The notes beneath the pieces were generated by a model. The model did no database searches, was not told the origin of the DNA, and saw only the letters and a program-made list of their open reading frames with translations. This document shows, piece after piece, positions 46,714-56,935 of a stretch of 64,000 nt of DNA (position 1 is its first letter; each line of letters opens with the position of its first letter). This DNA is from Cephalopachus bancanus (taxonomy: Eukaryota > Chordata > Mammalia > Primates > Tarsiidae), in the NCBI GenBank assembly GCA_027257055.1, contig JAPVLO010000232.1, positions 558,001 to 622,000 of the forward strand, given 5' to 3'. A program made the position numbers and the translations under genes.

Positions 46714-46922
46714 CATGGGTTCGAGACCTGCCTGGGCAGCGAGACCTCATCTCTACAATAAATAAAAAAATAAGCCAGGCGTGGTAGCACATGCCCGTAA
46801 TTCCGGCTACTCGGAAGGCTGAGATGGAAGGATTGCCGGAGCCCAGCAGGTCGAGGCTGCGGTGGCCGGGAGCGGCCACTGCACTCCAGTCTGGGTGACA
46901 GAGTGAGACTTCAACTCAAAAA
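46714..46922 (+). mobile_element. Alu in integrase, 5'-truncated second copy
   Basis: Begins at GGGTTCGAGACC, lacking the first about 60 bases. A 23-bp AT-rich filler separates it from the first Alu's tail. Confidence 0.92.
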
Positions 46923-47419
46923 AAAGTATCTTCAGTCCCTTCAACAGGTCCAGAGCTGTCCACTCTGCCGTCCGTACTGTCTTGCCAACTCCGTCTTCCA
47001 CGCCTTGTCATCCATTCCAGCCCAGGGACCTGGTTTTTGTCAAAAAGTTCCAGAAAGAAGGACTAACCCCCACCTGGAAGGGACCTTTCATTGTCATCAT
47101 CACTGCTCCAATGGCGCTCAAGGTTGATGGAATACCGGCCTGGATTCATCACTCAAGAGTCAAAAGAGCCAAAGAGAAGAGCATTGCTCCACCGACCAGC
47201 TCAGCCAACTGGACAGCAGCAAGGGATCCTGAAAATCCTCTTCAAATCACCTTCCAAGGCTCGCCATGCACAGCGTCCACCGAAGTGGCCTCCTCAGAGC
47301 CCCGCCAAGCTTGCCGTTCTGCTTCAACTGCACCATGGACTGACCAATCTATGCACAGCTGAAACGTGAGACTCTGACTGCCCAAAAACAGACTGTTTTA
47401 TTGGTTAATAATCTCCTGA

Positions 47420-49660
47420 ATGTCCTGTTACCATCCTTTAACCTTCACCTTAGGCATCCCACTTGCCTTAGCTTTTGGCATAAGTCTAACTGCTGTAGCT
47501 CCCACTGACTGGAAATGTGGCGAAAAATTCTTGTTAATATTATCCTATCTCCTATGCGTAGGATGTATTACTGCCCTACTTTGCTTACAATAAGTTTAGC
47601 CTGTTTTATTCTTACCGAAAAATCCTTAGCTACCAGTTATATTTTTTCCCTAATTTCTATGTGTCTGCAAAAGTTCTAGCTACCCAGGACTGGACTGGAC
47701 CTTCCAATTTAGTTCAGTTTAAAATAGATCTGGCTGAAGCCGGGCTCGGTGGCTCAGCCTGTAATCCCGTGCCTTGGGAGGCTGAGGTGAGTGGATTGCC
47801 TGAGCCCGTGGGTTCGAGACCCGCTTGGGCAATTTGGTGAGCCCTCATCTCTACAATAAATCAAAAAATTAGCCGGGCGTGGTAGCACACGCCTGTAGTT
47901 CCAGCTATTTGGAAGGCTGAGGCAGAAAGAGCCCAGCAGGTCAAGGCTGTGATGGCTGGGAGCAGCCATTGCACTCCAGTCTGGGCGACGAAGTGACTCC
48001 AACTCAAAAAAAAAAAAAAAAAAAATCTGGCTGACAACAAATGTAAGAAGAAAATATGTCAACCATAACATCCCTCATGTTGTCTGTAATGATGGTACCA
48101 TTTATTATACTTTGCAGAAAGTAGATTTTTACCTATGTCGTGACAATCCAAAAAGGTCAAAATGTAATAATGCCAATGAACTCTTTTGCCCAGACTGGAA
48201 TTGTACAACTATTGCCACCTATAAGGGGGGGCCTAATGATACATCCCTAATCACTATTTGGAGAGGTGCTAGTCCAGACTCTGCCCAATCACCTATATAT
48301 ATAAAAATCACTGATCCCCTCCAGAATTCTTGGACTGAAGGTAGCCCTTGGGGGATATAATTCTATGTAGCAGGCGAAGATCACAGTGCTTTATTCACCA
48401 TCCGATGGCAAAGACACTTTAACAACTGTCCGGCCAAACCCATAGGGCCGTTGGCAGAAATAAAAAACCCTTGGTACAATTATCATGAAATTCTGTTGCC
48501 GTTGCCACCACGGATTCCGCCCCAGCCTCTGCCTTCTGCCAACCAAGCCACTGCCCAGGCTCACACCAACAACCATCAAGTTCATCTTGACCTCTTCTAC
48601 AGTTGGGCTGCCAACCCCCTGGTCTTTTTCCTATGTTAACTAGTATGCACCGTTTGCTCAACACCAGTTGGCCTTGGACTGCTGGCTTTACTTAAACCCA
48701 AGACCTCCTCATTATACAGGAATTGGTGCTGAGACCCCAATTATCGGAGATGCTGACAAAACTAAATGCTTTCTAGAAATAATGCATGTTACACTGGGAG
48801 ATATAACTGGCAAAGCTTCCTGTCTTATGACTCCAGGTTTCAATTTAACCACATCTTCATGCTCTAATATTTGTAACCTATCTCTTACTCAGACCATGGC
48901 TGAGCCCATGGTGTATATAGCCCCTGTCAACTACCTGGTTTACCAACGGGTCAGTCAACCAGCCTACTTTATATATTTCTGTTTATGTGCTTCCTCAAGT
49001 ATATGCTTCTAGTGGCCCTGATGGAGCCCTCTTATTTAATCCACCTGGTTTTCCAATTGCTCGTAAAAAAACGCTCTGTTCCTTTGCTAATATCTGCCAT
49101 AGTCGGAATAAGCATAGCTGGAAAAGCTGCAATTGGAACTGCTGCTCTGGTTCGTGGCGAACTAGGTCAATCTAATTTTGTACAATACATCAATGATGAC
49201 CTAAAAAATATTCAATCTGCTATAGGTCAACTCCATGACCAACCAGGTAGACTCTCTGACAGAAGTGGTCCTCCAAAACGGTAGAGGCCTAGACTTACTG
49301 TTCCTATCCCAGGGGGGACTCTGTGTAGCTCTTGGAGAAGATAGTTGCTTCTATGCCAACAAATCAGGACTCATTAAAAGCATTCTCCAAAAAGTCCGAG
49401 ACAGCATACACAAATGAAAAAGGAAGGTAGAAAATAATAAATCCTGGTTCCAGTCCCTATTTAATTGGAACCCATGGCTAACAGCTCTTATTACCGGCCT
49501 GGCCGGACCCATTATACTTATTCTCCTCGCTTTACTCATGGGACCCTGCATGTTAAATTGAATTGTTCGTTTCGTAAAAAGACAAATATCAACTGTAAAA
49601 CTTCTGAACTTAAGATCCCACTGGAACCCCTTTCCCATGACAAACCAGTCAATGCTTTGA
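47420..49660 (+). pseudogene. env: env pseudogene (SU and TM)
   Basis: A candidate start at 47420 leads to a hydrophobic signal-like stretch, then TAA at about 47591. SU is readable in pieces at 48112-48640 and 48668-49010. The SU disulphide-exchange motif reads CWLY, not CWLC. Frame changes in an A7 run near 49063-49070, at the SU/TM cleavage region. TM keeps the fusion-peptide-like VGISIAGKAAIGTAALV, and after a further frameshift near 49240 an immunosuppressive-type motif LQNGRGLDLLFLSQGG. CX6CC reads CVALGEDSC, with Ser for one Cys. A membrane anchor (ITGLAGPIILILLALLMGP) follows. The Alu at 47739-48024 interrupts SU. Cannot encode an envelope protein. Confidence 0.9.
47739..48024 (+). 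mobile_element. Alu in env, S-type
   Basis: TSD ATCTGGCTGA (47728-47737 and 48025-48034). Confidence 0.94.
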
Positions 49661-49780
49661 CTGGTGAACAACTAAACGGGGCAATGAAATGCTTGTGGTG
49701 TTTAACATATTTGCAGTGCTGTGCTTACAATGTTAAATGCATTACAGTGTTTAAAGTTCAATGTTTAAAGTGCTAAATAA
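49645..49780 (+). repeat. Degenerate second copy of the PPT / LTR edge
   Basis: GTCAATGCTTTGACTGGTGAACAACTAAA and the downstream ATATTTGCAGTG mirror 50252-50316, the true PPT and first bases of the 3' LTR. Confidence 0.7.
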
Positions 49781-50251
49781 GTTTTTTTAAAACCCAGACA
49801 AATTAGTGCCAACATAGAGGGCAGCAGAACCAGAGGGCCAAAGAGGCACCCCAATTGGTAGTCGCAATTATTGACCAAGACTCCAAGCGGCCATCGGAAA
49901 CCTGATAAAAACAAACCTAATAAGGGAATGGTGCTCATTGCTTATGAGTATCATCTGTGGGGGCACTGGAATCATAGTTGCCCTAGAAGGCCTTAACCGC
50001 CTGAAAGCCGTTCAAAACAGATACACTCTCTTCTAAAGAGAGGAGGGAACACTTGGCTCACAAATGGTGGCCACTTATGGAGGCCTGAAAACCTGCTAAG
50101 CTGCTTGGCCCTGGTTCACCATCACCCCAACCCCCCCCGCCGGTAAATAGTAGGGTGCCTGGAACCCAAATTAATTTCTTAATTTAATACAGGTTCCAGC
50201 CTTTTGGTCCTGGCCATCTATGTTGAAATCATATAGCCTTATACAAACAAA
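49781..50251 (+). other. Extra segment between env and 3' LTR
   Basis: About 470 bp with a purine-rich AAAGAGAGGAGGGAAC near 50035, itself PPT-like. No ORF recognised. Possibly the 3' end of another retroviral lineage captured by recombination. Confidence 0.45.
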
Positions 50252-50277
50252 GTCAATGCTTTGACTTATGAACAACT

Positions 50278-50289
50278 AAAAGAAGGGAA
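50278..50289 (+). other. Polypurine tract
   Basis: AAAAGAAGGGAA directly before the 3' LTR; primes plus-strand synthesis in retroviruses. Confidence 0.8.
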
Positions 50290-50706
50290 TGAAGTGTTTG
50301 ACGTGTTTGCAGTGTTCAAAATACTTGAGGTTTAATATTAATGATTTTAGTTTCAAAACTGTTACAACTCCATTTTGTTATAGAACTGCATTTTGTTTGC
50401 TTAAACCCCTGTGCGGCTGATGCCACATCTTTAGAGTTTGCGTGTTATCAACCCCCACAGCCCTGTACCCTGCCAGTGCTCTCCCTTTTCTGAATTGTAC
50501 CCCTGGCTACTTTTGCCTAACCGGAAATCAGATATTCTATCTCTGTAATTCCTCAGTTTGCCTATAAAAAACCCCCTGAAAATTTCACTTGGGGTTGAGA
50601 GATTTTGGTGGTATAAGCCCCCTTCTTGACTGCCGGCTGATAAAGGACTCATAATTTGACCTTTTGCTGTGCGGGCAATCTATTTTCTCGAGACTCGGTT
50701 ACAACA
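50290..50706 (+). repeat. 3' LTR
   Basis: 417 bp, TG...CA, TATAAA at 50563-50568. Aligns to the 5' LTR without gaps, about 44 substitutions. Followed by the TSD TGAG (50707-50710). Confidence 0.95.
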
Positions 50707-50710
50707 TGAG

Positions 50711-50930
50711 CTCATGGGCTTGAGACCAACCTGGGTAACTTGGTGAGACCTCGTCTCTACAGTAAATCAAAAAAATTAGCCGAGTGTGGTGGCGCATGCC
50801 TACATGTTCTAGCTACTTGGAAGGCTGAAGCAGAAAGATCACCTGAGCCCAGCATGTCAAGGCTGTGGTGACCATGAGTGTGCCACTCTAATCTGGGCGA
50901 CAGAGTGAGACTCCAACTGAAAAAAAAAGA
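50711..50930 (+). mobile_element. Alu 3' part, split by the provirus
   Basis: Continues the copy at 39222-39281; C-type, tail AAAAAAAAAGAAAGAAC. Confidence 0.9.
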
Positions 50931-51659
50931 AAGAACAAGAAAGACCAGCTTTTGCTTTTGACAAAAGGCCTGATATATTTTCACAACAATTGATATGCTT
51001 CAGAAGGTGGAGCACAGGTGACCCATGTGGAGGATTTGCCATCTCTCTGCCTCTGATGGGAGGAGGGGTGGTCTTTTTCTGGAGCACATATTCTGCCTTT
51101 GTAGATTTCCCGGACTTCTGAATATAGGCATTCATGAGCTAAAAGGTGGTCTTATTATCATTTCTATGGCTTTGGTCAGTTAAGGGGTGGAGTTGAGCCT
51201 TTCACCTTCAACAGGGAAACTGAAGGATTTTTAGTGATTGTCATGCTAAACTATGAGCTGGAAGGTGGGGCTGTCCCATTCTTACATCTGATAAGATTTT
51301 GTTTTGATTGGCTGACAGGGTGGGGTGGATTGACAGGTCCACATTCCAGTCTGGCCTGCAGTAAAGATGTAATAAGACAAATGTCTGAGCACTTCCTAAA
51401 GCCTGCCTACCAGAAATTATCGGTCTATGCCTAATCTGTGCTAGCTACCCTGCCTTACTTCTATGCCCAGTCAGGTACAGTTGCTCACCACAGATTCTTG
51501 ATTCTTCCACTGAAATGCTGTTGTAGGCTCTGGGAACAGGGGTTTCTTATATGTCTCATGTTTGATTCAGACTTATTTCTCTAAATGTACCAAGATCGCT
51601 CCTTTGCTTGTGGTAACTCTCCATCCCCCCTTTTAAGGAAACTTTAAAATTTGAAGTCA
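50931..51659. other. Unassigned, possibly start of an LTR
   Basis: Internal similarity: CATGAGCTAAAAGGTGG and CTATGAGCTGGAAGGTGG. See 51956-52235. Confidence 0.35.
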
Positions 51660-51955
51660 GGTTGGGTGTAGTGGCTCACGCCTATAATCCCAGTACTTTG
51701 GGATGCTGATGTGAGAGGATTGCCTAAGCTCACGGGTTTGAGACCAGCCTGGGCAACTTGGTGAGACCTCATCTCTACAATAAATCAAAAAATTAGCCGG
51801 GAGTGGTGACTTGCACTTGTAGTTTTAGCTACTTGGAAGACTGAGGCAGAAGGATCACCTGAGCCCAGCAGGTCAAGGTTGCAGTGGCCATGAGTGTGCC
51901 ATTACACGCCAGCCTAAGTGACAGAGTGAGACTCCAACTCCAAAAAAAAAAAAAT
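51660..51955 (+). mobile_element. Alu, C-type
   Basis: Flanks TTTGAAGTCAG / AATAAAGTCAAG. Confidence 0.88.
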
Positions 51956-52235
51956 AAAGTCAAGGAAATGTCAGCATGATTAGGAGGTCTTGGGTCATGC
52001 AGACATTTCCTATAGGCCTTAATTCAGCCTTGAGGGTTGGTGAGAGGAGGATTAGGAGATCTTGAAGCATGCCTTTGTTAATTCAGCCTCAGGCGTGGGT
52101 GAAGGGCTATGGAATACTGGGATATAAACCCTGAGTAAGTGGTACTGCCTTGAGTGGGTGTTTGGTAAGGCTACCTCCTGTCTCTCTGTGACCTGGCTGC
52201 AGAAATAAACTCCCTTTCCTCCCAGTTCTGCCTCT
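51956..52235 (+). repeat. Candidate LTR with TATA and poly(A) signal
   Basis: GGGATATAAACCC near 52120 and GAAATAAACTCCC near 52203, about 80 bp apart, followed by a CT-rich segment: an LTR-like U3-R layout, + strand. Family and limits unknown. Confidence 0.45.
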
Positions 52236-52539
52236 CGTCTTTGATTGACCATGAGGGAAGCAGCTGGACTAGCTAGCTGGGAACGATACCTCTTCCAGCC
52301 CATCTCATCCACTCTCTCTGCCACCACCCAGTTCAGACTCACCATCTTGCATCTGAGGTCTCCAGGAGGATCCTACTTGGCCCCTTGTTTAGAGGGTCTC
52401 TGTGGGGAACCATCCTACCAGGCTCACCCTTCTCAGTGCTGCCCTCATCAATCACTTACCGGCTCAGAAACCTTCAGAAGCTCTCCATTTCGTCAGGTGT
52501 AAACTCTGCTTGAATTGTGAGCTCCTCCCTCGTCCAGCC

Positions 52540-52742
52540 CCATCTACTTGTATTTGACCTTCTCCACCACTCCATGGCCAAATCTCGGCTCTGGCAAGTT
52601 TTCTCCTTAACCCAGATGTGTGCAATGTGCTCTCCTGGTTCTCTGCCTGTCTCATCCACCAGAAATCCAGGCTCTTCTCATTTTTGCCTTGGCAAATCCC
52701 ACCTGCCCAAAGACTCAGCTCAAACACCTTATCTAGGAAGTT
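52540..52742 (+). mobile_element. Possible L2 3' fragment
   Basis: GACTCAGCTCAAACACC..TCTAGGAAG resembles the L2 3' end (LINE2). Confidence 0.45.
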
Positions 52743-52776
52743 ATTGTTGTTGTTGTTGTTATTATTATTATTATTA
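52741..52776. repeat. (TTG)n(TTA)n microsatellite
   Basis: Triplet run in the tail of the following antisense Alu. Confidence 0.85.
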
Positions 52777-52980
52777 AGTCAGAGTCTCACTCTGTTGCCC
52801 AGCTCAAGTGCAGTGGCATGATCACGGGTTGCTGCAGCCTTGACCTCCTGGGCTCAGGCAATCCTTCTACCCTGTTCTCCCGAGTGGCTGGGACTATAGG
52901 CATGCGCCACCACGCCTGGCTAATTTTTTGATTTTTTTTTTTGTAGAGATGAGGTCTTGCTGTGGGCCCTGGCTGGTCTT
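52777..52980 (-). mobile_element. Old Alu, truncated
   Basis: Stops at CCTGGCTGGTC, replaced by a T-rich run. Confidence 0.8.
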
Positions 52981-52999
52981 TTTTTCTCTTTACTTTCTT

Positions 53000-53158
53000 T
53001 TTTTTTTTTTTGAGTTAGGGTCTCACACTCATCCAGACTGGAGTGCAGTGACACAATCATAGTTCACCACAATGTTCAACTCCTACACTCAAGCAATCCT
53101 CCCTCCTTGGCCTCTGAAGTAGCTGGTACCACAGGTGCATGCCACCATGCTTGGTGAA
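53000..53158 (-). mobile_element. Alu, right arm only, interrupted
   Basis: Ends CATGCTTGGTGAAATTTT where an S-type Alu enters. Confidence 0.75.
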
Positions 53159-53443
53159 ATTTTTTTTTTTGAGTTGGAGTCTCACTCTGTTGCCCAGACT
53201 GGAGTGCAGTGGCCGCTCCCGGCCACCGCAGCCTCGACCTGCTGGGCTCCGGCGATCCTTCTGCCTCCGCCTTCCGAGTAGCCGGAATTACAGGCATGCG
53301 CTACCGCACCCTGCTAATTTTTTGATTTATTGTAGAGATGAGATCTCGCCTGCCCAGGCGGGTCTCAAACCCGTGGGCTCAGACAATCCACTCACCTCAG
53401 GCTCCCAAAGGCGCGGGATTACAGGCTGAGCCACTGAGCCCAG
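53159..53443 (-). mobile_element. Alu, S-type, 4-bp linker deletion
   Basis: Flanks GTGAAATTTTTTTT / GCGAAATTTTTTTT; carries TCGCCTGCCCAGG. Confidence 0.9.
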
Positions 53444-53448
53444 CGAAA

Positions 53449-53738
53449 TTTTTTTTTTAAGTTAGAATCTCACTCTGTTGCCCAGGCTGGAGTGCAGGGC
53501 CTGCTCATGGCCACTGCAACCACAACCTGCTGGGCTCAGGTGATTCTTTTGCCTCAGACTTCCAAGTAACTGTAACTACAGGCATGCACCACCATGCCCA
53601 GCTAATTTTTTGATTTATCATAGAGATAAAGTCTCATCAAGTCGCCCAGGCTAGTCTCAAACCCATGGGCTAGGGCAATCCTCTCACCTCTGCCTCCCAA
53701 AGTGCTGGGATTATAGGCTTGAGCCACCGTGCCTGGCC
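53449..53738 (-). mobile_element. Alu, C-type
   Basis: Antisense dimer ending GTGCCTGGCCC. Confidence 0.87.
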
Positions 53739-53767
53739 CAAAAATCTTTTTTTTTTTTTTTTTTTTT

Positions 53768-53850
53768 TTTTAGAAAGCAAGATTTATTTGTAGGACAGAA
53801 AAGCTCCCACAGTGGGAGGGGACCCTAGGGAGTTGCCCCCAAAATTTTGG
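53768..53850 (-). repeat. R-U5 LTR fragment, antisense
   Basis: Reverse complement of the 21529-21605 block: CCCACAGTGGGAGGGGACCC and AAGCAAGATTTATTTG. Confidence 0.65.
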
Positions 53851-54026
53851 CAGGTGCAGTGACTCATGCTTATATTCCCAGCACTTTGGGAGGGCAAGGT
53901 ATGGGGATTGCCTGATCCCACGAGTTCAAGAACCCATGAGCCCAGCAGGTTGACACTGGGGTGGCCATGAGCGTGTCACTGCACTCTAGCCTGGGCGAAA
54001 GAGTGAGACTCCAACTAAAAAAAAAG
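53851..54026 (+). mobile_element. Alu with internal deletion
   Basis: Jumps from GTTCAAGAACCC to ATGAGCCCAGCAGG. Confidence 0.8.
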
Positions 54027-54152
54027 TTTTTTTTGTAGATATGGGATCTCACTGTGTTGCCCAGATTGGTCTTGAATTCCTGGGCTCAAGAAATCCTCCC
54101 CACCTTGTCCCAAACTCTTGAAATTATGGGCATAAGCCACCACACCTGACCT
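54027..54152 (-). mobile_element. Alu arm, antisense
   Basis: Left-arm equivalent from TTTTTTTGTAGATATGG to ACACCTGACC. Confidence 0.7.
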
Positions 54153-54187
54153 AATCCAGTAGCGGCTTAAGTCAGAAACTCTGAAAC

Positions 54188-54212
54188 ACTCTCTCTCTCT
54201 CTCTCTCTCTCT
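54188..54212. repeat. (CT)n microsatellite
   Basis: About 12 CT units. Confidence 0.92.
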
Positions 54213-54326
54213 ATGTATACACACCTTTTCCCTTTAAACAGGTACTTGAGAATTCAAACCCAGGGATTTAAAGTGAGTACAAAGAATTTGATATACAGAA
54301 AAACAAATTTCCTTGCAGCTTTTTTG

Positions 54327-54626
54327 TTTTTGTTTGTTTTTTTTTGAGTTGGAGTCTCACTCTGTTGCCCAGGCTGGAGTGCAGTGGCACACTCATGGCC
54401 ACCACAGACTCGACCTGCTGGGCTCAGGCGATCCTTTTACCTCAGCCTTCCAAGTAGCTGGAACTACAGACGTGTGCCACCCCATCCACCTAATTTTTTG
54501 ATTTATTATACAGACAAGGTCTTGCCATGTTGCCCAGGCTGATCTTGAACCCCTGAGCTCAGGCAATCCTCTTGCTTCCATTTCCCAAAGTGCTGGGATG
54601 ACAGGTGTGAGCCACTGTGTCCGGCT
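54327..54626 (-). mobile_element. Alu, C-type
   Basis: TSD CCTTGCAGCTTTTT. Confidence 0.92.
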
Positions 54627-54700
54627 CCTTGCAGCTTTTTGTGGTTCATTCTTGCTAGGCTTAATGTGTGTGAAAGAGTAAAATGCAATAAAGTGTGATT

Positions 54701-54984
54701 TTTTTTTTTTGAGTTGGAGTCTCATTCTGTCACCCAGACTGAAGTGCATTGCTGCTCTCAGCCACCGCCGCCTCGACCTGCTGGGCTCCGGTGATCCTTC
54801 TGCCTCAGCCTTCCGAGTAGCTGGAACTACAGGCGCGCGCTACCATGCCCAGCTTATTTTGATTTATGTAGAGATGAGGTCTTGCCAAGTTGCCCAGGCG
54901 CGTCTCGAACCTGCGGGCTCAGGCAATCCACTCACCTCAGCCCCCCAAGTGCTGGGATTACAGGCTGAGTCACCGAGCCCGGCT
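54701..54984 (-). mobile_element. Alu, S-type
   Basis: Exact TSD AAGTGTGATT. Confidence 0.92.
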
Positions 54985-55103
54985 AAGTGTGATTCTTAAA
55001 AGTAGACAGATCTATTTTCTTCTTATGCAATGAAGAACACAGGTTCATGTCGATCTATGTTTATGAATAAGGAAAGGTCATCTTTGTTTAAAAAACAAAT
55101 ATA

Positions 55104-55410
55104 GGCCGAGCTCGGTGGCTCAGCCTGTAATCTCAGTGCTTTGGGTGACCGAGGTAAGTGGATTGCCCGAGCCCGCAGGTTTGAGACCCACCTGGGGAAC
55201 TTGGCGAGACCTCATCTCTACAATAAATAAAAAAAAAATTAGCCAGGCATGGTAGCGCACGCCTGCAGTTCCAGCTACTTGGAAGGCTGAGGCAGAAGGA
55301 TCGCCAGAGCCCAGCAGGGTCGAGGCTGCGGTGGCCGGGAGTGGCCACTGCACTCCAGTCTGGGTAACAGTGAGACTCCAACTCAAAAAAAAAAAAAAAA
55401 AAAAAAAAAA
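55104..55410 (+). mobile_element. Alu, S-type, A26 tail
   Basis: Flanks ACAAATATA / ACCAAATATA. Confidence 0.9.
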
Positions 55411-55607
55411 ACCAAATATATAATATTGTCTAATATTTGTTTAAGAAAAAACTCTAAAGCAGAGAGAAATTTGGAAAGATACACACTCAATGATTTTCTT
55501 TTGCAGAAATTATTGGTTGACTAAATAATTCTTATCATCCAAACTTCCTATGACAAGCAACTGCATGTTATAATCAGAACGACCTTCTCATTTTGGGAAA
55601 AAAATTT

Positions 55608-55898
55608 GGCCAGACACGGTGGCTCATGCTTGTCATCTCAGCACTTTTGGAGGTGGAGGCGAGAGGATTGCCTGAGCCCTGGGGTTTGAGACCAGCCTGG
55701 GCAACTTGACAAGCCCTCGTCTCTACAATAAACCAGAAAATTAGCCGGACGTGATGGCATGCTCCTGTAGTTCCAAGTACTTGGAAGGTCGAGGTGGAAG
55801 GATCGCTTGAGCCCAGCAGGTTGAGGCTGTGGTGACCATGAACATGCCACTGTACTCCAGGCTGGGTGACAGAGTGAGATTTCGACTCAAAAAAAAAA
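55608..55898 (+). mobile_element. Alu, C-type
   Basis: Tail AAAAAAAAA meets TTTTTTTT. Confidence 0.87.
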
Positions 55899-55999
55899 TT
55901 TTTTTTTGAGGAGATTCAGATTCAAAAAGGTAAGTAAGCAACAAGCCAAAGGTTGCAAAGGGAGTAAGTGGCATAGTTAGGATTTAAGTTTAGAGCCCT

Positions 56000-56363
56000 G
56001 AATTTGGTTGAATGGTGACTCCCAGCAAGGTATGTCCACCTCCTGGTCACTGGAACCTGTGAATGTTGCCTCATTTGAAAAAAAAGGTCACCAGGCTCGG
56101 TGGCTCAGCCTGTAATCCCAGCGCTTTGGGAGGCTGAGGTGAGTGGATTGCCTGAGCCGGCGGGTTCGAGACCCGCCTGGGCAACTTGGTGACACCTCAT
56201 CTCTACAATAAATCAAAAAATCAGTCGGGCGTGATAGCACGTGCCCGTAGTTCCGGCTACTCCGAAGGCTGAGGAGTAGCAAAATTAAGGCTCTCGAGAT
56301 CATCCTGAATTATCTAGGTGGCTCCTAAGTCCAGTGACAAGAGTCCTTATAAAAAGTGAGGCG
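56000..56363 (+). repeat. MaLR-like LTR remnant, split by an Alu
   Basis: GTTGAATGGTGACTCCC, GGAACCTGTGAATGTTGCC, GAGATCATCCTGAATTATCT and GAGTCCTTATAAAAAG in order match the MaLR-type phrasing. The sense of 262-905 is opposite. Confidence 0.6.
56091..56277 (+). mobile_element. 3'-truncated Alu, S-type
   Basis: Stops in the right arm at GAAGGCTGAGG without tail, unlike normal 5' truncation. Confidence 0.82.
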
Positions 56364-56487
56364 GGCTGGGCGCAGTGGCTCCAGTCTGTAATACCAGCAA
56401 TTTGGGAGGCCTGAGACCAGAGGTTGAGACTGACCTGGGCAACATGGTGAAGCCTCATCTCTATAATAAATTAAAAAATTAGCTGGC
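56364..56487 (+). mobile_element. Outer Alu, first part
   Basis: Broken in the linker at AAAAAATTAGCTGG; resumes at 56778. Confidence 0.85.
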
Positions 56488-56777
56488 GCCGGGCTCGGTG
56501 GCTCAACCTGTAATACCAGCACTTTGGGAGGTCGAGGTGAGTGGATTGCCTGAGCCCGCGGGTTTGAGACCAGCCTGGGCAACTCGGCGAGACCTCATCT
56601 CTACAATAAATCCAAAAGTAGCCGGGTGTGGTAGCGCTCACCTGTAGTTCCAGCTACTTGGAAGGCTGAACTGGAAGGATCGCTGGAGCTTAGCAGGTCA
56701 ATGCTGGTGTGGCCATAAGCATGCCACAGCACTCCAGCCTGGGTGGCAGAGTGAGACTCCAACTAAAAAAAAAAAAT
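56488..56777 (+). mobile_element. Inner Alu, mixed S/C
   Basis: Starts GCCGGGCTCGGTGGC; TSD AAAAAATTAGCTGG / AAAAAATTAATTGG is host linker sequence. Confidence 0.9.
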
Positions 56778-56935
56778 TAATTGGGCGTGATGGCCCATGC
56801 CTGTAGTTTCAGCTACTTGGAAGGCTGAGGCAGAAGGACCACCTGAACCCAGCAGGTCAAGGGTGCAGTGGCTGTGAGTGTGCCATTGCACTCCAGCCTG
56901 GGCAACAGAGTGAGACTACGACTCAAAAAAAAAAA
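56778..56935 (+). mobile_element. Outer Alu, second part
   Basis: Resumes GGGCGTGATGGCCCATGCC; tail ends before CPA2 upstream sequence. Confidence 0.85.

Larger units (their letters stand above)
45524..47362 (+). pseudogene. pol: Integrase pseudogene
   Basis: Zinc-binding part: LHSTTHSGG and CPAC (45700-45820). Core: WEINFTEV has Asn (codon 45894-45896) where the first catalytic Asp is expected; GSDNGPAF and SGKVEH keep the second Asp and the Glu. Stops at about 45634, 46153 and 46192 and a frame change near 45935 break it. A composite Alu (46402-46922) separates core from C-terminus. The C-terminal domain (DLVFVKK..WKGPF..WIHHSRVK) is open to the stop 47360-47362. Confidence 0.9.
39282..50706 (+). 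mobile_element. Gammaretrovirus-like endogenous provirus (ERV1), 11.4 kb, defective
   Basis: Order: LTR, PBS, long leader, gag, pro-pol, env, PPT, LTR, flanked by the 4-bp duplication TGAG. Removing the Alus (about 0.3, 0.53 and 0.3 kb) leaves about 10.3 kb, long for the class because of a 1.6-kb leader and a 0.6-kb extra segment after env. About 44 of 417 LTR positions differ (about 10.5%), suggesting an insertion tens of millions of years old. Every gene carries stops or frameshifts. The exact family is not recognised; matrix, CCHC, RNase H and TM motifs all fit gammaretrovirus-type class I elements. Confidence 0.95.
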
